Assembly: GCF_018282095.1 (NCBI RefSeq)
Contig: NZ_CP074126.1
Coordinates: 4,438,341-4,502,340 of the forward strand
DNA: 64,000 bases
Direction of reading: 5' to 3'
Origin: Pseudovibrio brasiliensis
Lineage (GTDB): Bacteria; Pseudomonadota; Alphaproteobacteria; Rhizobiales; Stappiaceae
A model generated the notes under the pieces. That model saw only the letters and a program-made list of their open reading frames with translations, was not told the DNA's origin and ran no database searches. Shown in pieces: positions 1 through 9,343 of this stretch. The translations under genes were made by a program, and so were the position numbers. Each line of letters starts with the position of its first letter. Within the stretch, counting starts at the first letter, position 1.

Positions 1-1146
1 GAAGAACGCATTGTTCCGATCCTGACCCAGACTGACTTTATTGACATTCTGCTGGATGGTGAAGCATCCGAGACAGAAGCGGAAGGCTACATCAAGGCGT
101 TTACAGATAACTTCGGCATCGAAACCATTAAAGCCGGCCAAATTTTCCGCCTCTCTCTGAACACTGATCAGATTGAAGAAGACGACGGCATTCTCGTGCG
201 CGTCAGTATCTATGAAGACCAGCGCCATGTTGGCACCATCGCACGAAACGATGAAGGCGAGTTTGTTGTAGCACCTGAGCCAACCACGCAGATGGCTGCG
301 GATGCGTTCAACTCGCAGCAGCAGAATTCAGTTGGCCCGCGCGCCACCTATTATGACTCAATCTACCAGACCGGCCTTGATAACGAGGTTCCATCCTCTC
401 TTATTAAAGAGCTGATCCGCATCTACTCCTATAGTGTGGACTTCAATGCATCTGTGAAGAGCGGCGACGAGATGAGCGTCTTCTATGGTCTGGATGCAGA
501 CCAGACCACCGGCGCCTCCGAAATTCTCTTTACCTCTATCACCGTGAATGGCCGCAGCCATCGCTTCTACCGCTTCCGCACACCAGATGATGGTGTTGTC
601 GATTATTACGACGAGAACGGTCAAAGTGCGAAGCAGTTCTTGCTGCGTAAACCAATCGCAGCTGGCCGATTTACATCCGGCTTCGGTATGCGTCGTCACC
701 CGGTTCTGAAAACCCGCCGTCTCCATACTGGCACGGACTGGGCAGCCCCACGCGGTACCGCAATCTTTGCGGCAGGCGATGGTGTTATTCAGAAAGCCGC
801 ATGGTCTGGCGGATACGGCAAACGCGTTGAGATCAAACACGCCAACGGTTACGTCACCACCTATAACCACATGACCCGTTTTGCCACTGGCATTCAAAAA
901 GGTCAGCGCATCAGACAGGGTACGGTTATCGGCTATGTCGGCACCACCGGCCTCTCCACCGGTAACCACCTCCACTATGAAGTGAAGGTGAATGGCCGCT
1001 TCGTAAACTCACTGAAGATTAAGGTGCCACAGGGCCGCGTTCTCGAAGCGCAAGTGCTTGAAAACTTCAAGCGCGAACGAGATCGCATCAACGCTTTGAT
1101 GGAAACAGGCCGTCCAAGCCAACGCGTCGCTTCACTGCGAAACTAA
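1..1146 (+). CDS. M23 family metallopeptidase, 5' end cut by window edge
   Basis: The frame is open from base 1, so the gene begins upstream; the GTG at 196 is an internal Val, not the start. The C-terminal third is a LytM/M23 peptidase domain. The zinc-binding HxxxD lies at about 724-738 (LHTGTDWAAP), followed by GDG and GGYGKRVEIKH, and the closing HxH lies at 967-975 (GNHLHYEV). M23 enzymes cleave peptide cross-links in peptidoglycan outside the inner membrane or serve as amidase activators. The visible 381 residues include a long region before the catalytic domain (about codons 1-215), as in large alphaproteobacterial envelope peptidases. Signal peptide or LysM repeats, if any, are outside the window. 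The next gene is convergent and its stop overlaps the last bases. Confidence 0.9.
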   Translation, partial: EERIVPILTQTDFIDILLDGEASETEAEGYIKAFTDNFGIETIKAGQIFRLSLNTDQIEEDDGILVRVSIYEDQRHVGTIARNDEGEFVVAPEPTTQMAADAFNSQQQNSVGPRATYYDSIYQTGLDNEVPSSLIKELIRIYSYSVDFNASVKSGDEMSVFYGLDADQTTGASEILFTSITVNGRSHRFYRFRTPDDGVVDYYDENGQSAKQFLLRKPIAAGRFTSGFGMRRHPVLKTRRLHTGTDWAAPRGTAIFAAGDGVIQKAAWSGGYGKRVEIKHANGYVTTYNHMTRFATGIQKGQRIRQGTVIGYVGTTGLSTGNHLHYEVKVNGRFVNSLKIKVPQGRVLEAQVLENFKRERDRINALMETGRPSQRVASLRN

Positions 1147-1712
1147 GTTTTGCAGTGAGCCACCTGCTCCAGGATCAACTCCACCACATCAGCTGGCTGC
1201 TTTTCAGAAATATCGAGCGTCAGCTCATTCTCATGATTGGGTTTGAGCACGGTGGAGTTCCGTACCGCGTTGCATGACTGTTCCGGATCCATGCTTTTCA
1301 AGCGCAGAGCCCGCTCCGGAGAAACCACGCGTTTGGCGATCTCGTCCTCATTGCAAAGCAGCCTAACCGGCAAAAACCGGGCTTTTCTCCGCTGAGCTAT
1401 TTCCCGAATGGCCTCATAAATCTGCCGATCACCGGCATCATCCTCAAAACCTTCATGCGTAAAGACATAACTTGCATGAGCTGCGCCAAGCGTGGCCACA
1501 GTCTCCAGCACCGCCTCTCGCACTTTATCGATCTGCCTCCAAACACCTTCCGGGTAAGGTGTCAGCCGATCATGATCCAGCAATCCAAAAATCGGATTGT
1601 TGATCCATTGATTGTCGACGACTTTGGCACTTGTGGCCTCAGCGAGTGCCCGGGCAATTGTTAGCTTTCCGGTTCCAGCAAAGCCAACCAGATAAATAAG
1701 TACATTTTCCAA
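1143..1712 (-). CDS. P-loop kinase-like AAA family protein
   Basis: A protein of about 189 residues with a Walker A motif at the very N-terminus (GFAGTGKLT), as in shikimate/gluconate kinase-like and AAA_18/AAA_33 P-loop proteins. The substrate cannot be read from the sequence. The longest frame begins with TTG at 1718, but GAGGG sits only one base before it. The second TTG, at 1712, has that Shine-Dalgarno at 7 bases and is preferred. No in-frame ATG precedes the P-loop. It lies 33 bases after the DUF998 gene on the same strand, so the two may be co-transcribed. It overlaps the end of the convergent M23 gene by 4 bases. Function unknown beyond probable small-molecule phosphorylation or nucleotide binding. 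Confidence 0.7.
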   Translation of the reverse strand: MENVLIYLVGFAGTGKLTIARALAEATSAKVVDNQWINNPIFGLLDHDRLTPYPEGVWRQIDKVREAVLETVATLGAAHASYVFTHEGFEDDAGDRQIYEAIREIAQRRKARFLPVRLLCNEDEIAKRVVSPERALRLKSMDPEQSCNAVRNSTVLKPNHENELTLDISEKQPADVVELILEQVAHCKT

Positions 1713-1745
1713 ATTCAAACCCTCGGGCTCAAAGGCCCGAACACA

Positions 1746-2354
1746 TCAGCGAGAGGCTAAGGCGCCTCCAACTCTCTGACGCTTCTGCAGCAAAATCAAA
1801 ACAAACCAGAGATAAGCACCAGTCTCCAAAACCCTTTGCAGCAGACCGCTCAAAGCAGTTTCCAGCGTCAGGCTCAGGAACAATGCGAATAAAATCAATC
1901 CTGGAACAAACCAGTAAGACTGTCCTTTTTGTGCGCGGGCAAGCAGACACAGCCCAACAACAGCCCAAAAATAAGCAAACAAGCCAGCTGCGGAATGGAT
2001 AAGCTGACTTTGGCTCGGGTCGTCCATCCGGCATTCGAAATCACAGGGAAAGAACGCGGCAAGACCAATGAAAAGCGGATAGCCTGCGAAAACCACCAGA
2101 GCGACACGCTCTGCCCTGCTCTGCATAAGATCGGTAAAGCAAATAATGAAGCTCGATAGCAGCAGAAGCTCAACCGCCAGGAAGCCCCAGAAGTTGACGG
2201 CTGACCCGTGCGGAGCTCCCGTTGCACCAAGAACACTCATGAAATGAGAGATATGGCTGTACCCCGGATAAAACTGGGCGCCAATCACCACCGTAGCCAC
2301 GAGCCAGAGATAGCTCAAAACCACAAATAAGAGTGCAATATCAGTTTTTTTCAT
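1746..2354 (-). CDS. DUF998 family membrane protein
   Basis: 202 residues with about six hydrophobic segments: IALLFVVLSYLWLVATVVIG near the N-terminus, then segments around residues 55-75, 85-105, 125-145, 150-170 and 175-190. The motif YPGYSHISHFMSVLGATGAPHG after the first helix is typical of DUF998 proteins, whose function is not established. The ATG at 2354 is followed by MKKTDIALL, a normal membrane-protein start, and is preceded by a purine-rich GGGCGG/AGG stretch. It probably forms a two-gene unit with the P-loop protein downstream. Confidence 0.8.
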   Translation of the reverse strand: MKKTDIALLFVVLSYLWLVATVVIGAQFYPGYSHISHFMSVLGATGAPHGSAVNFWGFLAVELLLLSSFIICFTDLMQSRAERVALVVFAGYPLFIGLAAFFPCDFECRMDDPSQSQLIHSAAGLFAYFWAVVGLCLLARAQKGQSYWFVPGLILFALFLSLTLETALSGLLQRVLETGAYLWFVLILLQKRQRVGGALASR

Positions 2355-2453
2355 GCCTGCCGCCCTGCAAGATGTCCGTCCTCACCCAGCAGAACTAAAC
2401 ACTAAAAACAGATATTCGAAAAGGTACGGATGCCATCCGCCAATGCAGATAGC

Positions 2454-2482
2454 AAAAAGGGCCGGAAAATCCGGCCCTTGTC
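2454..2482 (-). terminator. Intrinsic terminator of clpB
   Basis: A perfect stem of GGGCCGGA with TCCGGCCC (flanked by AA/TT, arms 2457-2466 and 2470-2479) and a 3-base loop. On the minus strand it is followed by a run of T, and it lies about 25 bases past the clpB stop. Confidence 0.85.
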
Positions 2483-2503
2483 TTCAACTCTCAGATTGGC
2501 TCA

Positions 2504-5083
2504 TCAACCCCTGTCGAACACCAGTCGATCAGAGCCGTTAGAGACTTTGATCGTCTGCCCGTCAGAGATGGAGCCAGCCAACAGCATTTCTGCCAATGGA
2601 TCTTGCACCTGTTTCTGGATAACGCGTTTAAGCGGACGAGCACCATAAGTTGGGTCATAGCCCTTCTCGGCAAGCCAGCCCATTGCACCATCATCCAGAT
2701 CCAGAACCATTTTCCGGTCATCCAGCAGCTTTTGCAGACGCTTCAGCTGAATTTCGACGATCTTAGACATCTGAGTACGCTGCAAGCGGTGGAACAGGAT
2801 GATTTCATCCAGACGGTTCAGGAACTCAGGACGGAAATGCGCTTTCACAGCATCCATCACCGGACCACGCACAGCCTCAGCATCCTCACCTTCACCCTGC
2901 GCTGCGAGGAACTCAGCACCAAGGTTCGAGGTCATGATGATTAGCGTATTGCGGAAGTCCACGGTACGGCCCTGCCCGTCAGTCAAACGGCCATCATCCA
3001 GCACCTGAAGCAGAACGTTGAACACATCACCATGTGCTTTTTCTACTTCGTCAAACAGAACGACCTGATATGGCCGGCGGCGAACCGCTTCTGTCAGCAC
3101 ACCACCTTCTTCATAGCCAACATAGCCTGGAGGTGCACCAATCAGACGCGCAACGCTGTGCTTTTCCATGAACTCAGACATGTCCACGCGCACCATCGCC
3201 GTCTCATCATCAAACAGATAGCTGGCGAGCGCCTTGGTCAGCTCGGTTTTACCAACGCCGGTTGGGCCGAGGAACATGAACGAACCAATAGGTCTGTTTG
3301 GATCCTGCAAACCAGCACGAGACCGGCGGACAGCAGTCGAAACTGCATGAACAGCTTCCTGCTGACCAACAACACGTTTGGCAAGCTCATCTTCCATACG
3401 AAGTAGCTTTTCACGCTCACCTTCCAGCATCTTGTCGATCGGAATACCGGTCCAGCGAGAAACAACCTGCGCAATGCTCTCACTGCTGACAGTCTCATTC
3501 AGCATGGTGTTGTCAACGTCCTCAGCAGTCTGAGCGTTTGCCAGCTTCTTCTCCAGATCAGGAATAACGCCGTAGCTCAGCTCGCCAGCACGGGCCAGAT
3601 TACCAACACGCTGTGCTTGCTCCAGTTCGGTGCGAGCTTCGTCCAGCTGCTCTTTAATCTTCTGCTCGCCGCTCAGCTTATCTTTTTCAGCTTGCCAGCG
3701 CTGTGTCAGGGCATTGGATTCCTCTTCCAGATCAACCAGCTCTTTTTCAAGACGCTGCAATCGATCCTTCGTGGCCTCATCATCCTCTTTCTTCAGCGCT
3801 TCCCGCTCGATCTTCAGCTGAATAATCCGGCGGTCCAGCTCATCCAGCTCTTCCGGCTTGGAATCCACCTGCATGCGCAAACGGCTGGCAGCCTCATCAA
3901 CAAGGTCGATGGCCTTATCCGGCAGAAAACGGTCTGTGATGTAGCGGTTGGACAGCGTCGCCGCGGAAACAATCGCGCTATCTGAGATGCGCACACCATG
4001 GTGAAGTTCATACTTCTCCTTGATACCGCGCAGAATGGAGATGGTGTCTTCAACCGTTGGCTCACTCACAAACACAGGCTGGAAACGACGAGCCAATGCC
4101 GCATCTTTTTCCACGTGCTTGCGATATTCATCAAGCGTGGTCGCACCAACACAATGTAACTCACCACGTGCCAAAGCAGGTTTGAGCAAGTTGGAAGCGT
4201 CCATCGCCCCTTCTGTCTTACCAGCGCCAACCAGAGTGTGCATTTCATCAATAAAGAGGATCACGCCACCAGCAGCAGCCTGAACTTCGTTCAGAACACC
4301 CTTCAGGCGCTCTTCAAACTCACCACGATATTTCGCACCAGCAATCAACGCGCCCATATCCAGCGCAAGCAGTTCTTTGTCTTTCAGGCTTTCCGGCACA
4401 TCGCCATTGACGATACGCAGTGCTAAGCCTTCCGCAATCGCGGTCTTACCAACGCCCGGCTCACCAATCAGAACCGGATTGTTCTTGGTGCGGCGGGAAA
4501 GAACCTGAATGGCACGGCGGATTTCTTCATCACGCCCGATCACAGGATCGAGCTTACCTTCGCGCGCAGCTTCAGTCAGATCCTGAGCAAATTTCTTCAG
4601 CGCATCATACTGGTTTTCAGCAGAAGCGGAATCTGCCGTCCGGCCCTTACGCACTTCATTGATCGCTTCGTTGAGCCCGCTTGGGGTAACGCCACCTTGA
4701 GCCAGCGCCTTGCCCGCCTTGCTGTCCTTATCCATAGAAAGCGCGAGCAGCAGCCGTTCAACAGTGACGAAACTATCGCCCGCTTTCTCTGCAATTTTCT
4801 GGGCTTGTTCAAAAAGGCGAGCCGTTTCGGGCGCCAGATACAGCTGCCCGTTGCCGCCACTTACCTTTGGCAGCGCTGCCAGATCTGTCTCAATCTGTAG
4901 TCGGACATCCTGCACACGTCCTCCGGCCCGTTCAATGAGACCAGCAGACATGCCCTCGCTGTCATCCAGCAAGACCTTCAAAATATGTGCGGGAGTAAAC
5001 TGTTGATGCCCTTGTCCCAGAGCATATGTTTGCGCAGACTGAATGAACCCACGCGCACGGTCGGTGTATTTTTCAAAGTCCAT
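2504..5083 (-). CDS. clpB: ATP-dependent disaggregase ClpB
   Basis: 859 residues, the normal ClpB length. Order: N-terminal Clp repeat domain (about 1-145), first AAA+ module with Walker A GEPGVGKT (about 205) and Walker [10 protein letters not shown], then the coiled-coil middle domain (about 400-530, rich in [21 protein letters not shown]). The second AAA+ module has GPTGVGKT (about 605) and the C-terminal D2-small domain. The coiled-coil M domain separates ClpB from ClpA/ClpC. ClpB hexamers extract polypeptides from aggregates with DnaK. The start ATG at 5083 has AGGAG 7 bases upstream. A 207-base divergent spacer separates it from the MOSC gene; I could not fix a convincing heat-shock promoter there. 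Confidence 0.97.
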   Translation of the reverse strand: MDFEKYTDRARGFIQSAQTYALGQGHQQFTPAHILKVLLDDSEGMSAGLIERAGGRVQDVRLQIETDLAALPKVSGGNGQLYLAPETARLFEQAQKIAEKAGDSFVTVERLLLALSMDKDSKAGKALAQGGVTPSGLNEAINEVRKGRTADSASAENQYDALKKFAQDLTEAAREGKLDPVIGRDEEIRRAIQVLSRRTKNNPVLIGEPGVGKTAIAEGLALRIVNGDVPESLKDKELLALDMGALIAGAKYRGEFEERLKGVLNEVQAAAGGVILFIDEMHTLVGAGKTEGAMDASNLLKPALARGELHCVGATTLDEYRKHVEKDAALARRFQPVFVSEPTVEDTISILRGIKEKYELHHGVRISDSAIVSAATLSNRYITDRFLPDKAIDLVDEAASRLRMQVDSKPEELDELDRRIIQLKIEREALKKEDDEATKDRLQRLEKELVDLEEESNALTQRWQAEKDKLSGEQKIKEQLDEARTELEQAQRVGNLARAGELSYGVIPDLEKKLANAQTAEDVDNTMLNETVSSESIAQVVSRWTGIPIDKMLEGEREKLLRMEDELAKRVVGQQEAVHAVSTAVRRSRAGLQDPNRPIGSFMFLGPTGVGKTELTKALASYLFDDETAMVRVDMSEFMEKHSVARLIGAPPGYVGYEEGGVLTEAVRRRPYQVVLFDEVEKAHGDVFNVLLQVLDDGRLTDGQGRTVDFRNTLIIMTSNLGAEFLAAQGEGEDAEAVRGPVMDAVKAHFRPEFLNRLDEIILFHRLQRTQMSKIVEIQLKRLQKLLDDRKMVLDLDDGAMGWLAEKGYDPTYGARPLKRVIQKQVQDPLAEMLLAGSISDGQTIKVSNGSDRLVFDRG

Positions 5084-5290
5084 ATATAACTCCTATGTGC
5101 CGTGTCACCCGAAGCATGACGAAGCATTTTGGGAGGATCCGAGCCTCATAAAGAGCACCCGAAGCAGGAGACTTCCCCCTGCACTCTTCATATAGTGGTT
5201 CAAACTGCCGACAAAAGAGGGCGCTCGCAAGATCTTGCCACAATCCTTTGTTTCTCATAGTTTCCACCAGCTTAAACAACGGAATTTAAT

Positions 5291-6061
5291 ATGACTTTTT
5301 CGCCTGCGCATATCACCGCACTCGCAACACATCCTGTTAAAGGCCTCACGGCACACCCACTTCAGACGGCAACTGTAGAAGCTGGAGCTGTCTTCCCGCT
5401 GGATCGTGCCTATGCTATTGAAAACGGTCCATGCGGCTTTGATCCTGCAGCGCCAAAACACATTTCCAAAAGCAAATTTCTCGTGCTGGTCCGCTACGAA
5501 GACGTAGCCCAGGTCAAATGCACCTATGATCTGGAAAACAAAAGCATCACTCTGTCCAAGCCGGGTGAGGATGACGTCACCCTCTCGCTGGAATCCGCCG
5601 AAGGACAGGAAGCCCTCGCCGCGTACTTCACCGCACACATGGGTGATAAAGCAGTTGGCCCACTGAAAGTCCGCCACGCAGACGACCACGCTTTCACCGA
5701 CACCGCCGAAAACTTCGTGCATGTTGTGAACCTGGCCAGCGTCAAAGCTCTTTCCGAGACAATGGGCGTCGAGATCGACCCAAAACGCTTCCGCGCGAAC
5801 ATCTACGTGGAAGGCCTGCCAGCCTACGAAGAGTTCAACTGGGCCGACAAAAAGATCCGCTCTAGCTCAGGCGTGGAGTTCAAATTCGCCAAACGCACCC
5901 GCCGCTGCGCAGCTGTTGACGTCAATCCAACCACAGCAGAGCGCGATACCAACATCAACAAAACCCTTTACGACACTCTGGGCCACATGGACGTTGGCAT
6001 TTACCTGGAAGTACTCAACAACGGCTCACTCTCCGTCGGTGATACGCTGATCGTGGAATAA
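5291..6061 (+). CDS. MOSC domain-containing protein
   Basis: 256 residues. The N-terminal beta-barrel part (ITALATHPVKGLTAHPL, about 5-25) is the MOSC_N module, and the C-terminal MOSC domain ends with the conserved cysteine segment RTRRCAAVDVNP (about residue 203) and a GDTLIVE end. MOSC proteins share the fold of the molybdenum-cofactor sulfurase C-terminus and bind Mo-MPT, as in mARC/YcbX-type reductases. YcbX-like proteins reduce N-hydroxylated compounds; whether this one does is inference. The ATG at 5291 has only a weak GGAAT-type ribosome site. It ends in a strong terminator and is convergent with DUF4167. Confidence 0.85.
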   Translation: MTFSPAHITALATHPVKGLTAHPLQTATVEAGAVFPLDRAYAIENGPCGFDPAAPKHISKSKFLVLVRYEDVAQVKCTYDLENKSITLSKPGEDDVTLSLESAEGQEALAAYFTAHMGDKAVGPLKVRHADDHAFTDTAENFVHVVNLASVKALSETMGVEIDPKRFRANIYVEGLPAYEEFNWADKKIRSSSGVEFKFAKRTRRCAAVDVNPTTAERDTNINKTLYDTLGHMDVGIYLEVLNNGSLSVGDTLIVE

Positions 6062-6090
6062 GCCCACACAAGCTGGCATATAGCAAAAAG

Positions 6091-6118
6091 AAAACCCCGC
6101 CTTGTGAGCGGGGTTTTT
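6091..6118 (+). terminator. Intrinsic terminator after the MOSC gene
   Basis: Perfect 10-bp stem, AAAACCCCGC with GCGGGGTTTT (arms 6091-6100 and 6108-6117), 7-base loop and five T. It lies 30 bases after the MOSC stop. The A-run on the left arm may let it also work for the opposite strand. Confidence 0.9.
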
Positions 6119-6166
6119 CGTAAATATCCGAAACCGGTAAAGGGACTAGAGCATCCTCCCAGATGC

Positions 6167-6892
6167 TTAGCTTTCACCGTCTCCGGTTGTTTCCAATGCC
6201 GCTGGAGCTGGTGCATCCTCTGCAGGAACACGAGCTGCGCGGGTGCGCTGAGTGCGAGCTGCGCGTGGAGTACGTGCACGAGGCGTACGGCGTGGCTTCG
6301 CTGCTGCCGTTTCATCCTCACCACCTTCAGCTGCTTCAGCAGGAGCTGCCGCATTTGCAGAAGAAGGCGTACGGCGAACACCGCGACCACGGGTGCCACG
6401 AACGCGGCGACGTGGTTTGTCGTCTTCTTCATCACCTGCAGCAGGTGCCTCAGCAGCTTCAGCATTCTCTTCAGTAACTGGAGAAGCTTCGATAAACGGC
6501 TGAGGCGTATCAAGGCCAATCACAGGCTGAGTGCTTGCAACAGCAACATCCTGCTCTTCGCTTGCTGCCGCACCGTTTGGCGCTTCAACAACAGCTGGTG
6601 CAGCTTCTTCTTCTGCGCGAGCAGAAGGAGCAGCACTTTGAGAGTTCTGAGGTTGAGCAGCAGCGACGATACGCTGGTAGTGCTCAGCATGCTGATAGTA
6701 GTTTTCGGAGGTTACACGGTCTCCGGAGGCCTGAGCATCACGCGCAAGTTGCTGGTATTTTTCAGCAATGTGCAATGCGGTACCTCGGATTTTCACATCC
6801 GGTCCATTTGACTCATAAGTACGGGTCAATGGGTTTGGAGCCTTACGCCCCCGACCACGCATGCGCTTGTTATTCTGATTTCCTGGTCTCAT
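6167..6892 (-). CDS. DUF4167 domain-containing protein
   Basis: 241 residues from the ATG at 6892. The N-terminal DUF4167 block (MRPGNQNNKRMRGRGRK, then LTRTYESNGPDVKIRGTA and a helix AEKYQQLARDAQASGDRV, about 1-75) is highly conserved in Alphaproteobacteria. The rest is low-complexity Ala/Glu followed by an Arg-rich tail (RRRVRGTRGRGVRR, then repeated PRRTPRAR/PRAARTQRT), suggesting nucleic-acid or ribosome contact; that is inference. The frame extends upstream to a TTG at 6919 but the conserved family start is at 6892. It lies downstream of prfA-prmC, a neighbourhood I recall as common in Hyphomicrobiales, which hints at a translation-linked role. Confidence 0.88.
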   Translation of the reverse strand: MRPGNQNNKRMRGRGRKAPNPLTRTYESNGPDVKIRGTALHIAEKYQQLARDAQASGDRVTSENYYQHAEHYQRIVAAAQPQNSQSAAPSARAEEEAAPAVVEAPNGAAASEEQDVAVASTQPVIGLDTPQPFIEASPVTEENAEAAEAPAAGDEEDDKPRRRVRGTRGRGVRRTPSSANAAAPAEAAEGGEDETAAAKPRRTPRARTPRAARTQRTRAARVPAEDAPAPAALETTGDGES

Positions 6893-7301
6893 TCTGCCGT
6901 TAACTTTCCGGAATAGCAATCGAACCTATAGCAAGGCTCATGGGAGTAAGTTCTCCCGGATTCCAAATGCCGTTAATAAGCCTGCATGTTGATTAAGCCA
7001 AAAGCCATCAACATCGAAATGCAATCGCATTCGATCATATAACTGCTTCAATGCGATATCCGACATCCGATAGCAGCAATACAAATGCATTGCTCTCTCA
7101 GTTCTACGATACGAGGGGTCGCTCAACTATCTGCTTTGAAACTATCAACCGACGTCTCTGCCAGGCTCGTCTCACTGTCAGTGAGTGCCCATCCCCATCG
7201 TTTTCAGCTGTTAGCTGGTATCGCTTGTCGGCGAGATGAAACTATCTCGTTCCGACGTATTTTCCAAGGGCTTTTTTCCAGATTATTGAATTCTTCGCCA
7301 A
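6893..7301. other. Intergenic region between prmC and DUF4167 with dyads
   Basis: About 410 bases with no credible gene. It holds two clear dyads. One is CTCACTG-T-CAGTGAG at 7171-7185. The other, at 7228-7258, has arms GTCGG/CCGAC and GAGAT/ATCTC around a 6-base loop, with small internal bulges. Neither is followed by a T-run on the minus strand. They may be transcript-end structures of prmC or part of the DUF4167 leader. Confidence 0.5.
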
Positions 7302-8186
7302 TCATGGAAAAACTACAACAATGACCCTCGGTTGGCCGGCCAGATCATGCTCACAACGAACGTCCAGCCCCACAAGTTCCCTTGCAAGTGTTGAAAGCTC
7401 TTCCGCTTGATCAAACCCGATCTCCATAAGGAGTCCACTATTTCTCTTAAGAACTCGTTTAGCGTTACCTATCAATTCTTTATAGGCAGTAAGTCCGTCA
7501 TCTCCACCATCCAGTGCCAGCATCGGATCATGCTGCTTCACCTCATGGCTCAGCCCTTCAATTACAGCGCTGCGAATATACGGTGGGTTACTCACAACAA
7601 AATCAAAAGGCCCGTTCAACGCATCCAGATAAGAACCCCGAACAGGGATAAAACGGCTTTCAAATCCGTTACTTGCTGCGTTTTGTCGCGCAGTCTCCAG
7701 TGCCTCTTCGCTGATATCAACAGCAACACAAATGGCATTGGGTAACTCACTCAACAGAGCAATCGCGATAGCGCCGGTTCCAGTTCCGATATCCGCAAAC
7801 ACCCATGACCTATCAAAACCACCATTGGCCTGACAAAATGCCAATGTCGCCTCAACCAGTGTCTCTGTATCAGGACGCGGCTCCAGTGTTGCCTGTGAGA
7901 GAGAAAACTCCAGACCCCAAAACTCACGCTTTCCCAGAATGCGTCCAACCGGCTTCCCTGCCAGTCGCTCTTCTGCATATCGTGTGATAACCGCAAGCAC
8001 TTCCGGCGAGATCTCACGATCATACTCCAGAACCAGATTACGCGGCTCAATACCAAGCGCTTCAGCAGTCAGTACCCGTGCATCCAGATCAGCTTCCGCC
8101 AGATCTGCATCACGAAACAGGCTTCGCACCGCTAGGTACAAAGCCTGCACATTTTTGATTTCAAAATCTTCGAGCAGAGCGGACAT
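7302..8186 (-). CDS. prmC: Peptide chain release factor N5-glutamine methyltransferase
   Basis: 294 residues, family-typical length. It has an N-terminal helical domain, then a Rossmann methyltransferase with motif I FADIGTGTGAIAIAL (about 125), acidic VAVDISEEAL, and the catalytic FVVSNPPYI (about 195-203) that defines N5-glutamine methyltransferases. PrmC methylates the glutamine of the GGQ loop in release factors, raising termination efficiency. Its ATG overlaps the prfA stop by one base (TAATG), so it is translationally coupled to its own substrate's gene. Confidence 0.95.
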   Translation of the reverse strand: MSALLEDFEIKNVQALYLAVRSLFRDADLAEADLDARVLTAEALGIEPRNLVLEYDREISPEVLAVITRYAEERLAGKPVGRILGKREFWGLEFSLSQATLEPRPDTETLVEATLAFCQANGGFDRSWVFADIGTGTGAIAIALLSELPNAICVAVDISEEALETARQNAASNGFESRFIPVRGSYLDALNGPFDFVVSNPPYIRSAVIEGLSHEVKQHDPMLALDGGDDGLTAYKELIGNAKRVLKRNSGLLMEIGFDQAEELSTLARELVGLDVRCEHDLAGQPRVIVVVFP

Positions 8187-9259
8187 TAAAGTCCTTCTGC
8201 AGCGAGCAAATTCGCCTGATGATCCATGGTCAGAGCATCAATAACTTCACCAGTCGCCTCGCCTGTCATCATCTGATCAAGTTTGTACAGTGTCAGACCA
8301 ATACGGTGATCTGTCACACGGCCCTGAGGGAAGTTGTAGGTACGAATGCGCTCGGAGCGGTCACCAGAACCAACCTGAACACGGCGGGCTTCAGTTCGCT
8401 CATTCGCAGCGCGCTCGCGCTCTACATCATAAATCTTTGCACGCAGCAACTTCATCGCGCGGTCTTTGTTCTTGTGCTGAGAACGCTCATCCTGCACGGC
8501 AACCACAATACCAGTCGGGTTGTGGGTAATACGAACAGCAGAGTCAGTGGTGTTCACGTGCTGACCACCAGCGCCAGATGCACGGTAAGTATCGATGCGA
8601 AGATCTGCCGGGTTAATGTCCACATCCACTTCTTCAGCCTGCGGAAGAACAGCAACTGTCGCAGCAGAGGTGTGAATACGCCCACCAGATTCAGTCTCAG
8701 GCACACGCTGTACCCGGTGAACACCAGACTCAAACTTCAGCTTACCAAACACTTCCTGACCAGTGACTGCAGCAACAATTTCCTTAAAGCCGCCCATGTC
8801 CCCTTCGGAAGAAGACATGACTTCAACTTTCCAGCCGTTGTTGTCAGCAAAGCGCTGATACATGCGGAAAAGATCACCAGCAAAAAGCGCGGCTTCATCT
8901 CCACCCGTGCCGGCACGAACTTCAAGAATAACGTCGTGAGAGTCAGCTTTATCTTTTGGCAGAAGCCCAATGCGCACTTTCTGGGTCAGTTCTTCAACAA
9001 CACCAGTCAGTTCATCACGTTCAAGCTGTGCAAGCTCTTTCATCTCCGCATCGCTGTCCGGATCAGAAAGCAAAGCTTCTGCACCTTCCAGGTCGCCTTC
9101 TGCTTTTCGCAGTTCTCGGATGGACATCACGATTGGTTCGAGTTCTGCGTAATCCCGCGAAAGCTTGATGTAAACATCCGGCGCAGGACCAGATGCCATT
9201 TCGGCCTCAATACCTTCAAAGCGTGCTAGCAGTGTATCTAGTTTTTCTGGTGCCAGCAT
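8186..9259 (-). CDS. prfA: Peptide chain release factor 1
   Basis: 357 residues. It has the stop-codon recognition segment [16 protein letters not shown] (the PxT motif reading UAA/UAG) and the catalytic loop [18 protein letters not shown] (GGQ near residue 230). The PxT rather than SPF tripeptide makes it RF1, not RF2. The open frame begins at a TTG at 9277, but the ATG at 9259 ([11 protein letters not shown]) has GAGGAG 10 bases upstream and matches the family start. First gene of the prfA-prmC unit, following ptsP on the same strand. Confidence 0.96.
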   Translation of the reverse strand: MLAPEKLDTLLARFEGIEAEMASGPAPDVYIKLSRDYAELEPIVMSIRELRKAEGDLEGAEALLSDPDSDAEMKELAQLERDELTGVVEELTQKVRIGLLPKDKADSHDVILEVRAGTGGDEAALFAGDLFRMYQRFADNNGWKVEVMSSSEGDMGGFKEIVAAVTGQEVFGKLKFESGVHRVQRVPETESGGRIHTSAATVAVLPQAEEVDVDINPADLRIDTYRASGAGGQHVNTTDSAVRITHNPTGIVVAVQDERSQHKNKDRAMKLLRAKIYDVERERAANERTEARRVQVGSGDRSERIRTYNFPQGRVTDHRIGLTLYKLDQMMTGEATGEVIDALTMDHQANLLAAEGL

Positions 9260-9343
9260 TTCGCGGCAACTCCTCAAGCGTTAGACAGCTGGTACAAAGG
9301 CGCGACAGCCTCTCGGGTCTGCGGCAATCATAATTTAAGCTGC

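Noticed and set aside
5084-5290. Heat-shock promoter for clpB
   Set aside because: CTTG-type -35 candidates are present but none has a matching -10 at the expected distance, and no CIRCE element is visible.
8219-9229. 336-codon plus-strand frame
   Set aside because: Antisense to prfA, composition rich in Asn/His/Thr, no motif; a codon-bias shadow.
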